A DNA stretch of 15,340 nucleotides. Source: Clostridia bacterium (GTDB taxonomy: Bacteria > Bacillota > Clostridia > Oscillospirales > Acutalibacteraceae). The position numbers were made by a program, and so were the translations under genes. This document shows positions 1 to 7,407 of this stretch, one piece after another; the stretch's first letter is position 1, and every line of letters begins with the position of its first letter. Under the pieces are notes generated by a model, which had not been told where the DNA came from, ran no database searches, and was given only the letters and a program-made list of their open reading frames with translations. The DNA is taken from contig JAFNZJ010000083.1 in the NCBI GenBank assembly GCA_017382915.1, positions 1 to 15,340 on the forward strand. Reading direction: 5' to 3'.

Positions 1-218
1 AAGAAGAGGTTTCAAAAAATAATGATAAAAAATGGGCCAATAAAACATATAGACTGCTTTGTGATGATTTTGGCAGAGCAGATGGCTATATGGCGGGCCA
101 TACCGATGGTAATGTTTGCTTTGAGTTTTTGGGCGATGCATCATTACTTGGCAAGTTTGTCACGGTTGAGACCTATTTGGAAGATAATATTTTAAAAGCA
201 AAATTAAAGGAGAATTAA
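1..218 (+). CDS. miaB: tRNA-2-methylthio-N6-dimethylallyladenosine synthase MiaB, C-terminal fragment (TRAM domain)
   Basis: This is the last 71 codons of a gene cut by the window start; the frame begins at base 3 and stops at TAA 216-218. MiaB is a radical-SAM, two-cluster Fe-S enzyme that adds the methylthio group to i6A37 of tRNA after MiaA has prenylated it. Only the C-terminal RNA-binding TRAM region is visible. It begins EEVSKNND, like the VEGxSKNN stretch of MiaB, and continues through AGHTDGN and FLGDASLLGKFVTVE, matching the family pattern G-x-T-x-x-N...F-x-G...IGK-x-V-x-V. The catalytic CxxxCxxC motif lies outside the window. Between KNND and AGHTDGN there are about 15-20 more residues than I expect for the family. 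The next gene is a YlbF/YmcA homologue, as in the B. subtilis miaB-ymcA order, which favours MiaB over RimO or MtaB relatives sharing the TRAM domain. Confidence 0.82.
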   Translation, partial: EEVSKNNDKKWANKTYRLLCDDFGRADGYMAGHTDGNVCFEFLGDASLLGKFVTVETYLEDNILKAKLKEN

Positions 219-219
219 A

Positions 220-624
220 ATGGATGTTATTGAAATGACCCGTAAGCTGGGTGTAGAAATTCAAAAAGAAGAGGTTTTTAAAAACTATATTAAGGCAAAG
301 GCCGCAAACGATAATGATGTTGAACTTCAGGATATGATTGGTCAGTTTAATGTTATTCGTATGCAGTTAGACCAGCTTTTATCATCTGAAGATAAAAATC
401 AAGACGAAATTAAAGAGCTTAATCATAAGCTTAAAGATACCTACACCGCCATTATGGGCAGAGAAAGTATGATAAACTACAATGTTGCCAAGGGTGAGCT
501 TGATGCACTTGTAAATCAAATCAACGCTATTATTACACTTACCCTTGATGGCGAGGACCCAATGACCTGTGATATTACCGCAGGTTGCAGTGGGTCTTGC
601 TCAACCTGTTCGGGTTGCCACTAA
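220..624 (+). CDS. YlbF/YmcA-family protein with C-terminal cysteine cluster
   Basis: A 134-residue helical protein of the YlbF/YmcA (RicF/RicA) family. In B. subtilis YlbF, YmcA and YaaT form a complex that binds Fe-S clusters and influences RNase Y-dependent mRNA processing, sporulation, competence and biofilm formation. The body (about residues 1-112) looks all-helical, with heptad-like stretches, as in the family. The tail carries C117, C123, C127, C130, C133 and a terminal H134, a likely metal or Fe-S ligand set. The ATG at 220 lies 1 base after the miaB stop and is preceded by AAAGGAG (206-212, spacing 7), so the two genes are probably co-translated. Position between miaB and mutS matches ymcA of B. 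subtilis, but I cannot tell YmcA from YlbF by sequence, so no symbol is given. The family call is fairly secure; partners and cluster binding here are inferred. Confidence 0.82.
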   Translation: MDVIEMTRKLGVEIQKEEVFKNYIKAKAANDNDVELQDMIGQFNVIRMQLDQLLSSEDKNQDEIKELNHKLKDTYTAIMGRESMINYNVAKGELDALVNQINAIITLTLDGEDPMTCDITAGCSGSCSTCSGCH

Positions 625-645
625 AAACAAAACAAATTTTTAATT

Positions 646-662
646 AGGGGTGTTATTGGTTG
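646..662 (+). promoter_or_regulatory. Shine-Dalgarno and TTG start of mutS
   Basis: AGGGGTG at 646-652 lies 7 bases before the TTG at 660-662. The first residues read from this TTG (MSKLSPMMQQYMEIK) match the usual MutS N-terminus, so TTG is the probable start. Use of TTG may keep MutS yield lower than that of ATG-started neighbours; that consequence is inferred. Confidence 0.7.
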
Positions 663-3260
663 AGTAAATTATCACCGATGATGCAGCAATATATGGAAAT
701 CAAGGAAAAGAATAAAGATTCTATCCTTATGTACCGTCTGGGCGATTTTTATGAAATGTTTTTTGAAGATGCAAAAACCTGCTCAGAAGAACTTGACCTG
801 GTTTTAACAGGTCGTGACTGCGGCTTAGAAGAGCGTGCGCCGATGTGTGGCGTTCCTTTCCATAGTTGTGAGGGTTACATAGCAAAGTTAATAAATAAAG
901 GCTATAAGGTTGCTATATGTGAGCAGACCGAGGACCCTGCAACCGCCAAAGGAATTGTTAAAAGAGAGGTTGTAAGGGTTATTACCCCCGGTACCGTTAT
1001 TGAGGATTCAATGCTGGATGAGGGTAAAAACAACTATCTTGCATCAATTTACATTAACGGCAATGAGTGTGGACTAAGTTTTATTGATGCTTCAACAGGT
1101 GCCGTTTCGGTAACTACCGTAAGCGGTGACGGACTTGAGGGTCGCCTTATTAGTGAGCTTGGCAGGTTTTCGCCCGCCGAGGTAATTATAAATGAGGGTT
1201 ATAAGGTTTTACCTGCACTTATTAACTTTTTAAGCGATAATTTAGGCTGTCGTGTTTCGGTATATGCTGATAAGGACTTTGCCGATTCTGCCTTGGGCGA
1301 ATTGGTGCTTAAACAGTTTAATGTTTTAAGCGTTGAAGAACTGTCTTTGGTAGCGGGCACCGTATCAACCGCATCGCTTGATTTTGCGCTTGGCTACCTT
1401 GCCGAAAATGGTATGGACAAGCTAAAATCTTATGACAAAATCAACCACTATACAAGCAATCGCTTTATGGGGCTTGATATTTCTTCGGTACGCAATCTTG
1501 AGCTTACCGAAACTATGCGCGGTAAATCAAAGCGCGGCTCATTGCTTTGGGTGTTGGATAAAACTAAAACCGCAATGGGTAAGCGTTTGCTTCGTAGTTG
1601 GTTAATTCAGCCGCTGCTTTCACCAAGTGAAATAATTATGCGCCACAACGCCGTGGATGAAATTTTTGGCGATATGGTGCTTCGCGGTGAAATGACCGAG
1701 TATATGACCGGCATTTTTGATATTGAACGCCTTATGACCCGTGTTGTTTACGGTGTTGCCAATCCTAGGGAAATTCAAAATTTAGCCCGCGCAATTACCC
1801 GTTTTGCACCTTTAAAGCAACTGCTTAAAACCGCTAATTGCAAGCTTTTAAAGGAAATTGAGGCCGATATTGACCCCCTTTGCGATGTTGCAGAGCGTAT
1901 TGAACAAACCATATGTGATGAACCGCCCATTTCAATGAAGGACGGTAATATTATCCGCGAAGGCTTTAATGCAGATGTTGATATGCTGCGTAAAGATTTA
2001 ACGGGCGGTAAGGATTATATTGCCGAAATTGAGGCAACCGAAAAGGAAAAAACAGGTATTAAAGCACTTAAAGTGCGTTACAATAAGGTTTTTGGCTATT
2101 ATATTGAGGTACCCGCCCAGTATAATAACATTGTACCTGCCGAATATATTCGCAAACAGACCTTGGCTAATGCTGAACGTTACATAACCGATGAGCTTAA
2201 AGCCCTTGAGGCAAGGGTTTTGGGCGCAAGCGAAAGGGTAGTCAAGTTAGAATTTGACCTCTTTAGTCAGCTTAGGGAATATGTTGCTTCTAATTTAGAG
2301 CGTATACAAAAAACCGCTTCGGCCATTGCAAAGCTTGATGTTCTTTGCTCCTTTGCAACCGTTTCTGCCAATAACCGTTATTGCAGACCGCAAATTACAA
2401 ATGATGGCAGAATTAGCATAATAGGGGGCAGGCACCCGGTTGTGGAGCAGGTTAGTAAAATCCCCTTTGTGGCAAATGACACCCTGCTTGATATGAATGA
2501 AAACCGCTGTGCCATTATAACCGGTCCTAATATGGCGGGTAAATCAACCTATATGCGACAGGTGGCTCTTATTGCCATTATGGCGCAAATCGGTTGCTTT
2601 GTTCCTGCTGAATCGGCAACACTTGGTGTTGTTGATGCGGTGTTTACCCGTGTTGGCGCATCGGACGATTTGGCAACAGGTCAGTCCACCTTTATGGTTG
2701 AAATGAGTGAGGTTGCCTATATTTTGAAAAACGCAACCTGCAACAGCCTGCTTATTTTGGATGAAATCGGCAGGGGTACATCAACCTTTGACGGTATGTC
2801 AATTGCTAGGGCAGTGTTAGAGCATACCGCCGACCGCAAAAAGCTTGGCGCAAAGGCGCTTTTTGCCACCCATTACCATGAATTGACCACATTGGAACAG
2901 CAAATTTCAGGCGTTAAAAATTATAACATTGCGGTTAAAAAGCATGGCGATGATATTACATTTTTACGCCGAATTGTTCGCGGTGGAGCCGACGATAGTT
3001 ATGGTATTGAGGTTGCAAAGCTTGCAGGACTTCCAAACTCAGTTATAAACCGTGCAAAGGCGGTTTTAAAGCAAATTGAGTCCGAAGGCGTAGTTCGTGA
3101 AGTATCTAAACAAAGTGACGATAATTTACAGCTACCGCTAGGCGTTGGGGAATATGCGGGCGTTATTGAAGAGCTTAAAAACATTGATGTTAATGTTTTA
3201 ACCCCAATTGAAACAATGAGCGTTTTATCTGAAATTGTAAAAAGAGTTAAAAATATATAA
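660..3260 (+). CDS. mutS: DNA mismatch repair ATPase MutS
   Basis: MutS recognises base mismatches and small loops as a dimer and, after ADP-ATP exchange, slides on DNA and recruits MutL. The 866-residue length is normal. The mismatch-reading Phe-Tyr-Glu is visible at F30-Y31-E32 (GDFYEMF). The connector, lever and clamp domains follow. The ATPase domain carries the Walker A loop GPNMAGKS at 622-629, the STF segment downstream, Walker B ending LILDE at 698-702 followed by GRGTSTFDG, and the ATHYHEL switch. A DDSYGIEVAKLAGLP segment marks the conserved C-terminal helix-turn-helix region. The start is TTG at 660, chosen because an SD and a typical N-terminus sit there. mutL follows after 22 bases, the usual mutSL pair. 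No key residue is missing and no frameshift is seen, so repair should be functional. Confidence 0.98.
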   Translation: MSKLSPMMQQYMEIKEKNKDSILMYRLGDFYEMFFEDAKTCSEELDLVLTGRDCGLEERAPMCGVPFHSCEGYIAKLINKGYKVAICEQTEDPATAKGIVKREVVRVITPGTVIEDSMLDEGKNNYLASIYINGNECGLSFIDASTGAVSVTTVSGDGLEGRLISELGRFSPAEVIINEGYKVLPALINFLSDNLGCRVSVYADKDFADSALGELVLKQFNVLSVEELSLVAGTVSTASLDFALGYLAENGMDKLKSYDKINHYTSNRFMGLDISSVRNLELTETMRGKSKRGSLLWVLDKTKTAMGKRLLRSWLIQPLLSPSEIIMRHNAVDEIFGDMVLRGEMTEYMTGIFDIERLMTRVVYGVANPREIQNLARAITRFAPLKQLLKTANCKLLKEIEADIDPLCDVAERIEQTICDEPPISMKDGNIIREGFNADVDMLRKDLTGGKDYIAEIEATEKEKTGIKALKVRYNKVFGYYIEVPAQYNNIVPAEYIRKQTLANAERYITDELKALEARVLGASERVVKLEFDLFSQLREYVASNLERIQKTASAIAKLDVLCSFATVSANNRYCRPQITNDGRISIIGGRHPVVEQVSKIPFVANDTLLDMNENRCAIITGPNMAGKSTYMRQVALIAIMAQIGCFVPAESATLGVVDAVFTRVGASDDLATGQSTFMVEMSEVAYILKNATCNSLLILDEIGRGTSTFDGMSIARAVLEHTADRKKLGAKALFATHYHELTTLEQQISGVKNYNIAVKKHGDDITFLRRIVRGGADDSYGIEVAKLAGLPNSVINRAKAVLKQIESEGVVREVSKQSDDNLQLPLGVGEYAGVIEELKNIDVNVLTPIETMSVLSEIVKRVKNI

Positions 3261-3265
3261 TTTAA

Positions 3266-3273
3266 GGGAGGTG
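3266..3273 (+). promoter_or_regulatory. Strong Shine-Dalgarno of mutL
   Basis: GGGAGGTG lies 9 bases before the ATG at 3283 and is almost fully complementary to the 16S anti-SD. It fixes the mutL start and suggests efficient independent initiation despite the close mutS stop (3258-3260). Confidence 0.8.
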
Positions 3274-3282
3274 CCGTAAATA

Positions 3283-5241
3283 ATGAGCGACATTAAGGTT
3301 TTACCAAAAGAAATATCTGAACTTATTGCCGCGGGTGAGGTTGTTGAACGCCCCGCATCGGTCATAAAGGAACTGGTTGAAAACTCAATTGATGCCGGCG
3401 CAACTGCCATTACTGTTGAAATTCAGCGTGGCGGAATTACCTATATGCGCGTTACAGATAATGGTATTGGTATTGCTAAAGACCAAATTAAAACTGCCTT
3501 TTTACGGCACGCCACCAGTAAAATTAAAACTGCCAATGACCTGGATGCGATTTTAACATTGGGCTTTCGTGGTGAGGCTTTAGCTTCAATCTCGGCAGTG
3601 TCCAAGGTTGAAATTATGAGTGCCCAAAAGGGTCAAAACGGCATTTGTTATGAGCTTCACGGCGGTGAGGAGGTATCTTTTGAAGAGGCAGGATGCCCCG
3701 TAGGCACCACCATAATTGTAAGGGATTTATTTTACAATGTACCCGCCCGTATGAAGTTCCTTAAAAAGGATGTTACCGAAGGTAATACTGTTGCCGCCGT
3801 TGTGGATAGAATAGCTCTTTCACACCCTGAGATTGCGGTAAAGCTTATTCGTGACGGTAAAACCGTTTTAACCACCAACGGTGACGGTAAACTTAAATCT
3901 GCCATTTATGCTGTTTTAGGTCGCGATTTTGTTGGCAGTCTAATTCCCCTTGAATATGAAGAAGGGGGACTTAAAGTAACAGGCTTTGTTTGTTTACCGT
4001 CACGCTGCCGACCAAACCGCAACGGGCAATTTTTCTTTCTTAACGGCAGGTATATTAAATCGGGCACAATGGCCGCCGCGTTGGACAGGGCATATCAAAA
4101 CTCTGCAATGGTTGGCAAATTCCCCGCCTGCGTTATAAATCTTTTAATACCCGCAGGTACTGTTGATGTTAATGTTCACCCCACCAAGACAGAGGTGCGC
4201 TTTACCGATGAGCATAAGGTTTTTGATACCGTTTACAGGGGCACCAGGCAGGCGCTTATAGTTGGTGACCGCAGACCTGAATTGCAGTTAAACACCAAAA
4301 AGCCCATTAACATCTTTGCCGAAAAAAGTGAATACTCTCAGGCAAATTTACCCCTTGATATTACACCTAAAAAACAGCAGTCACCTGTTACTTCGCCCGC
4401 CGAAAAACCCGTAGCCGAAGTAAAGCCTATTATAAACTCTATTCCAATCAGCGGTAGCCTTACCCTTAACGATTCGCAGGTAAAAGAAAACAATAGTTCT
4501 TTTAGCCAAAGCTTTAAGTCGGCGCCTTTATACGATGTTGTTATAAATGCACCGCAAACCAAAAATAAAAATTTAGATATTTTGGTTGAGGATGAGCCAC
4601 CCAAAAAGACAGAGCCTAGTATAGAAGCAGATATGCAGGCCCCAAAAGAAAGCGACATTTTACCCGATGTTAATCCGCTTGATATTATCTATATCGGTGA
4701 GGCTTTTTCAACATATATAATTGTATCTTTAAAAAATTCGCTTTATCTTATTGATAAGCACGCCGCACATGAGCGCATTAACTTTGAAAAGCTTAAATCA
4801 AGCCTTAAAATCAATTCGCAAATGCTTTTAACCCCTGTTAGCGTAACCTTGGTTAAAGAGGAGTTTGAAGCGGTTATTACCAACACTGCATTGCTTGAAA
4901 AGCTTGGCTTTTTGGTTGAAGATTTTGGCGGCAGTACTGTGGTTATAAGGGCAGTGCCCGCAATTTTAAGCGGTGAGGATGTAACCTCACTTATTAGCGA
5001 AATTGCCGAAACACTGCGTAAAACAGGCACCGCCGAAAGCAAAAGAATTGATGATATTCTTCATAGCATTGCCTGTAAATCTGCCATTAAAGCAGGCAAT
5101 ATAACCTCAAAAGAAGAGCTTCAAAGTCTGGCGGTTAAGGTGCTTACCAGCAGGTCACTTATGTATTGTCCCCACGGCAGACCAATTGCTTTTGAGTTAA
5201 AGCGTTCACAAATTGAAAAACAGTTTGGAAGGTTAGGTTAA
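3283..5241 (+). CDS. mutL: DNA mismatch repair protein MutL with endonuclease motif
   Basis: MutL links MutS mismatch recognition to strand removal. The N-terminal GHKL ATPase is intact: E33-N34 within KELVENSIDAGA, D59-N60-G61 (DNGIGI), HATSKI at 76-81 and GFRGEAL at 94-100. A variable linker, rich in Pro, Lys, Glu and Ser, spans roughly residues 335-465. The C-terminal dimerisation and nuclease domain has D491-K-H-A-A-H-E-R-I-N-F-E502, corresponding to the DQHAxxExxxxE endonuclease motif with Lys in place of Gln. It also has QMLLTP (513-518), at the place of the beta-clamp binding motif, and the metal-site motifs ACKSAIKAG (597-605) and CPHGRP (629-634). This is the nicking-type MutL found in bacteria without MutH. 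Length 652 fits the family. miaA starts 5 bases downstream, so translation is probably coupled. The identity is very secure; nicking activity is inferred from the motifs. Confidence 0.97.
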   Translation: MSDIKVLPKEISELIAAGEVVERPASVIKELVENSIDAGATAITVEIQRGGITYMRVTDNGIGIAKDQIKTAFLRHATSKIKTANDLDAILTLGFRGEALASISAVSKVEIMSAQKGQNGICYELHGGEEVSFEEAGCPVGTTIIVRDLFYNVPARMKFLKKDVTEGNTVAAVVDRIALSHPEIAVKLIRDGKTVLTTNGDGKLKSAIYAVLGRDFVGSLIPLEYEEGGLKVTGFVCLPSRCRPNRNGQFFFLNGRYIKSGTMAAALDRAYQNSAMVGKFPACVINLLIPAGTVDVNVHPTKTEVRFTDEHKVFDTVYRGTRQALIVGDRRPELQLNTKKPINIFAEKSEYSQANLPLDITPKKQQSPVTSPAEKPVAEVKPIINSIPISGSLTLNDSQVKENNSSFSQSFKSAPLYDVVINAPQTKNKNLDILVEDEPPKKTEPSIEADMQAPKESDILPDVNPLDIIYIGEAFSTYIIVSLKNSLYLIDKHAAHERINFEKLKSSLKINSQMLLTPVSVTLVKEEFEAVITNTALLEKLGFLVEDFGGSTVVIRAVPAILSGEDVTSLISEIAETLRKTGTAESKRIDDILHSIACKSAIKAGNITSKEELQSLAVKVLTSRSLMYCPHGRPIAFELKRSQIEKQFGRLG

Positions 5242-5246
5242 GGTAA

Positions 5247-6176
5247 TTGAAAAATAAACCTGTAATTTATATTGTCGGTCCAACTGCATCGGGCAAAACG
5301 GCCGTTTCGGTTGAACTTGCAAAGCGGCTTGGTGCTGAAATAATTTCAGCCGATTCAATGCAAATTTATAAAAATATGCATATTGCGTCTGCCGCCCCTG
5401 ATGACACCGAAAAGCAGGGTGTACCACATCACTTATTTGAATTTTTAAACCCTAGTGAAAACTTTTCGGTATCACAGTATGTAGATTTAGCCAATGACAC
5501 CATTAAGCAAATACATAGCCGCCAGAAAACGCCAATGGTGGTTGGTGGTACGGGACTGTATGTTTCGTCACTTAGTGAAAATTTGTCGTTTGGTGATGAG
5601 GTCGACAAATCGTCCATACGCGCCGCCCTTGAAGAACGCGCGGAATTTGAAGGACTTAATGAGCTTTATGATTATTTAAAGCTTATTGACCCCGATTCGG
5701 CTGCAAAAATATCCCCAAATGATAAAAAACGCATTTTACGCGCTATTGAAATATTTGAAATAAGTGGCAAAACCAAAACCGAGCGCGATGTGTTATCAAA
5801 GCAAAATGGCCCCGCATATGACAATTTATTTATAGGTCTTGGCTATAAAGACCGCGAAGCACTATATAACCGCATTAACTCGCGTGTTGACCTTATGATA
5901 CAAAAAGGCTTGGTTAATGAAGCCCTTGCGGCATATAAAACCGACCGCGGTACCGCCGCACAGGCCATAGGCCATAAGGAATTGTTTAAATATTTTAGTG
6001 GTGAAATGCCGCTTGAAGCAGCGGTAGACCACCTTAAAACACAAACCAGACATTATGCCAAAAGGCAGCTTACCTGGTTTAGAAAAAACGAAAACATTAA
6101 CTGGATTTATATGGATGAAGATGATAATCCCGTTAATACCGCACTTAAAATTATAAATGATTTTTTAAATAAATAA
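5247..6176 (+). CDS. miaA: tRNA dimethylallyltransferase MiaA
   Basis: MiaA transfers the dimethylallyl group from DMAPP to N6 of A37 in tRNAs that read codons starting with U, giving i6A37, the substrate of MiaB. The 309-residue protein has the P-loop GPTASGKT (11-18), the DSMQIY segment (36-41), GVPHHL (58-63), VGGTGLYV (99-106), the tRNA-binding region around QAIGHKEL, and RHYAKRQLTWFRK near the C-terminus. All are standard for the family. The start is TTG at 5247, and it places the P-loop at the usual distance from the N-terminus. It sits 5 bases after the mutL stop; AAGG at 5240-5243 is very close to the start, so initiation probably depends on ribosomes finishing mutL. In many Clostridia hfq follows miaA; here a membrane protein does. 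Confidence 0.97.
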   Translation: MKNKPVIYIVGPTASGKTAVSVELAKRLGAEIISADSMQIYKNMHIASAAPDDTEKQGVPHHLFEFLNPSENFSVSQYVDLANDTIKQIHSRQKTPMVVGGTGLYVSSLSENLSFGDEVDKSSIRAALEERAEFEGLNELYDYLKLIDPDSAAKISPNDKKRILRAIEIFEISGKTKTERDVLSKQNGPAYDNLFIGLGYKDREALYNRINSRVDLMIQKGLVNEALAAYKTDRGTAAQAIGHKELFKYFSGEMPLEAAVDHLKTQTRHYAKRQLTWFRKNENINWIYMDEDDNPVNTALKIINDFLNK

Positions 6177-6182
6177 AAAAAT

Positions 6183-6191
6183 GGGAGGTGA
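6183..6191 (+). promoter_or_regulatory. Shine-Dalgarno that sets the start of the HlyD-like gene
   Basis: GGGAGGTGA is an excellent anti-SD match and lies 4-5 bases before the ATG at 6196. An in-frame ATG at 6181 lies upstream of and against this site and has no SD of its own. The true start is therefore 6196, five codons downstream. Confidence 0.82.
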
Positions 6192-6195
6192 CTTT

Positions 6196-7407
6196 ATGAA
6201 CGGAAAGGGCTCTGCAGTATTTAAAATAGGCCTATCGGCACTTATGCTTATATTTTTGGTTTACCAAATATTTTCAATGGTTTATAAGCCTATTACCACT
6301 GCAACGGCAGTTTACTTTGAAACCTATTCGGGTATTGAAATTAACGGCTACTTTGTAAAGGAAGAATCACCAATAAACTATAAAGTCACCGGTACCGAAA
6401 GGTATATAGCAACGGCAGGCGAAAAGGTTTCTAAAGGTGGTACGATTGCCGAAGTTTATCCCTCGGCTGAGGTTGCCGCCGCCTATGAAAAGGCAGATGA
6501 AATTGAAGAACAAATTAAAATTTTAGAGTCAATCAACTCTGTTACCGACCCATCATCGGTTGATTTAAACACCCTTTCAAACCATATTACCAAGGCCTAT
6601 ATTGAACTTATGAAGTCCACCGATTTAGGTGAATATTCCGCCCTTAATGAAAAATTAAGCCAGCTTTTAATTCATTTAAACCGCAAGCAAATGATTACGG
6701 GTGAGGTGCACGGATTTGATAATCTTTTAGCATCATTAAAGGCCGAACTTACCGCACTTAAAAGCGGTTTGACCGCGCCTGCATCACGCGTAATTGCTGA
6801 AAAATCAGGCTTTTTTGTTCCGCAAACCGACGGGTTAGAAACAACCCTTAATTTTGATGCAGTTGATACCGTAACCGATGAAAATTTTGACAGCTTGGTT
6901 AAGGCAAAAAACACCGAAGGCTTTGGCAAAATTGTTTCGGCACAGAATTTTTATATTATTGCTAAAATGCAGGGCGATGATTATTTAAGCTTTTCTGAAG
7001 GCAAAACAGTTAAACTCAAAACCTCAATTATTGGGGCAGAGGAGCTTAAAGCCACCGTTCATAAGATTAATGTATCAGACAGTAAAAATGCCGCTGTAAT
7101 AGTCTTTTCTTGCGGTACTATGAATGGTCAAATTGCACTTGCAAGGTCTGCCCCTATGACAATAGTTACCGAAGAATATTCGGGTATTAGGGTTAGTAAA
7201 AACTCGGTCCGTGTTGTTGATGGGGTAACGGGTGTTTATATTGTTCAGGGCTCAAGTGTAAAATTCCGCCCGATTGAAATAGTATATTCCACAGACACCT
7301 TTGCGGTGTGCAAACAAAATGAAGATGGCAGCAGTAAAACAATACGCCTTTATGATGAGGTTATTGAGAAAGGAAAAGACCTGTATGACGGAAAATACAT
7401 TGGGTGA
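6196..7407 (+). CDS. HlyD-like single-pass membrane protein (membrane-fusion/adaptor-like), function unknown
   Basis: A 403-residue protein with a short cytoplasmic N-terminus, one transmembrane helix at about residues 9-28 (SALMLIFLVYQIF) and a long extracytoplasmic part. Residues about 66-90 (ATAGEKVSKGGTIAEVYPS) look like the first half of a lipoyl-like barrel-sandwich domain. A helical, coiled-coil-prone stretch (about 91-215) follows. The second half of the sandwich appears at IAEKSGFFVPQTDG. Beta-rich segments follow, including YIIAKMQGDDYLSFSEGKTV and a PMTIVTEEYSGIRVSKNSV region like that of HlyD/RND adaptors. Such proteins normally bridge a transporter to an outer partner, but no ABC or RND gene is nearby. 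Its neighbours are miaA and the yggS-sepF-ylmH-divIVA division cluster, so a role in envelope or division is possible. It overlaps yggS by 23 bases. The fold assignment is moderately secure; the function is not known. Confidence 0.72.
   Translation: MNGKGSAVFKIGLSALMLIFLVYQIFSMVYKPITTATAVYFETYSGIEINGYFVKEESPINYKVTGTERYIATAGEKVSKGGTIAEVYPSAEVAAAYEKADEIEEQIKILESINSVTDPSSVDLNTLSNHITKAYIELMKSTDLGEYSALNEKLSQLLIHLNRKQMITGEVHGFDNLLASLKAELTALKSGLTAPASRVIAEKSGFFVPQTDGLETTLNFDAVDTVTDENFDSLVKAKNTEGFGKIVSAQNFYIIAKMQGDDYLSFSEGKTVKLKTSIIGAEELKATVHKINVSDSKNAAVIVFSCGTMNGQIALARSAPMTIVTEEYSGIRVSKNSVRVVDGVTGVYIVQGSSVKFRPIEIVYSTDTFAVCKQNEDGSSKTIRLYDEVIEKGKDLYDGKYIG
7366..7374 (+). promoter_or_regulatory. Shine-Dalgarno that sets the yggS start inside the upstream gene
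   Basis: GAGAAAGGA lies 10 bases before the ATG at 7385, inside the coding end of the HlyD-like gene. It supports ATG 7385 over longer in-frame starts (from 7301) that would add residues unlike the family. Confidence 0.65.

Noticed and set aside
4338..4658. 106-codon open frame on the - strand inside mutL
   Set aside because: Lies opposite the variable linker of an intact mutL, has no SD or recognisable domain, and looks like a by-product of codon bias.
4743..5042. 99-codon open frame on the - strand inside mutL
   Set aside because: Fully opposite conserved MutL nuclease-domain codons; low-complexity Ser/Leu/Val translation with no family resemblance.
6181..6195. Upstream ATG as the start of the HlyD-like gene
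   Set aside because: This ATG abuts the SD that serves ATG 6196 and has no SD of its own; the five added residues are encoded largely by the SD itself.
7301..7384. Longer N-terminus for yggS
   Set aside because: It would overlap the upstream gene by over 100 bases, lacks an SD, and adds residues not typical of YggS proteins; ATG 7385 has an SD.
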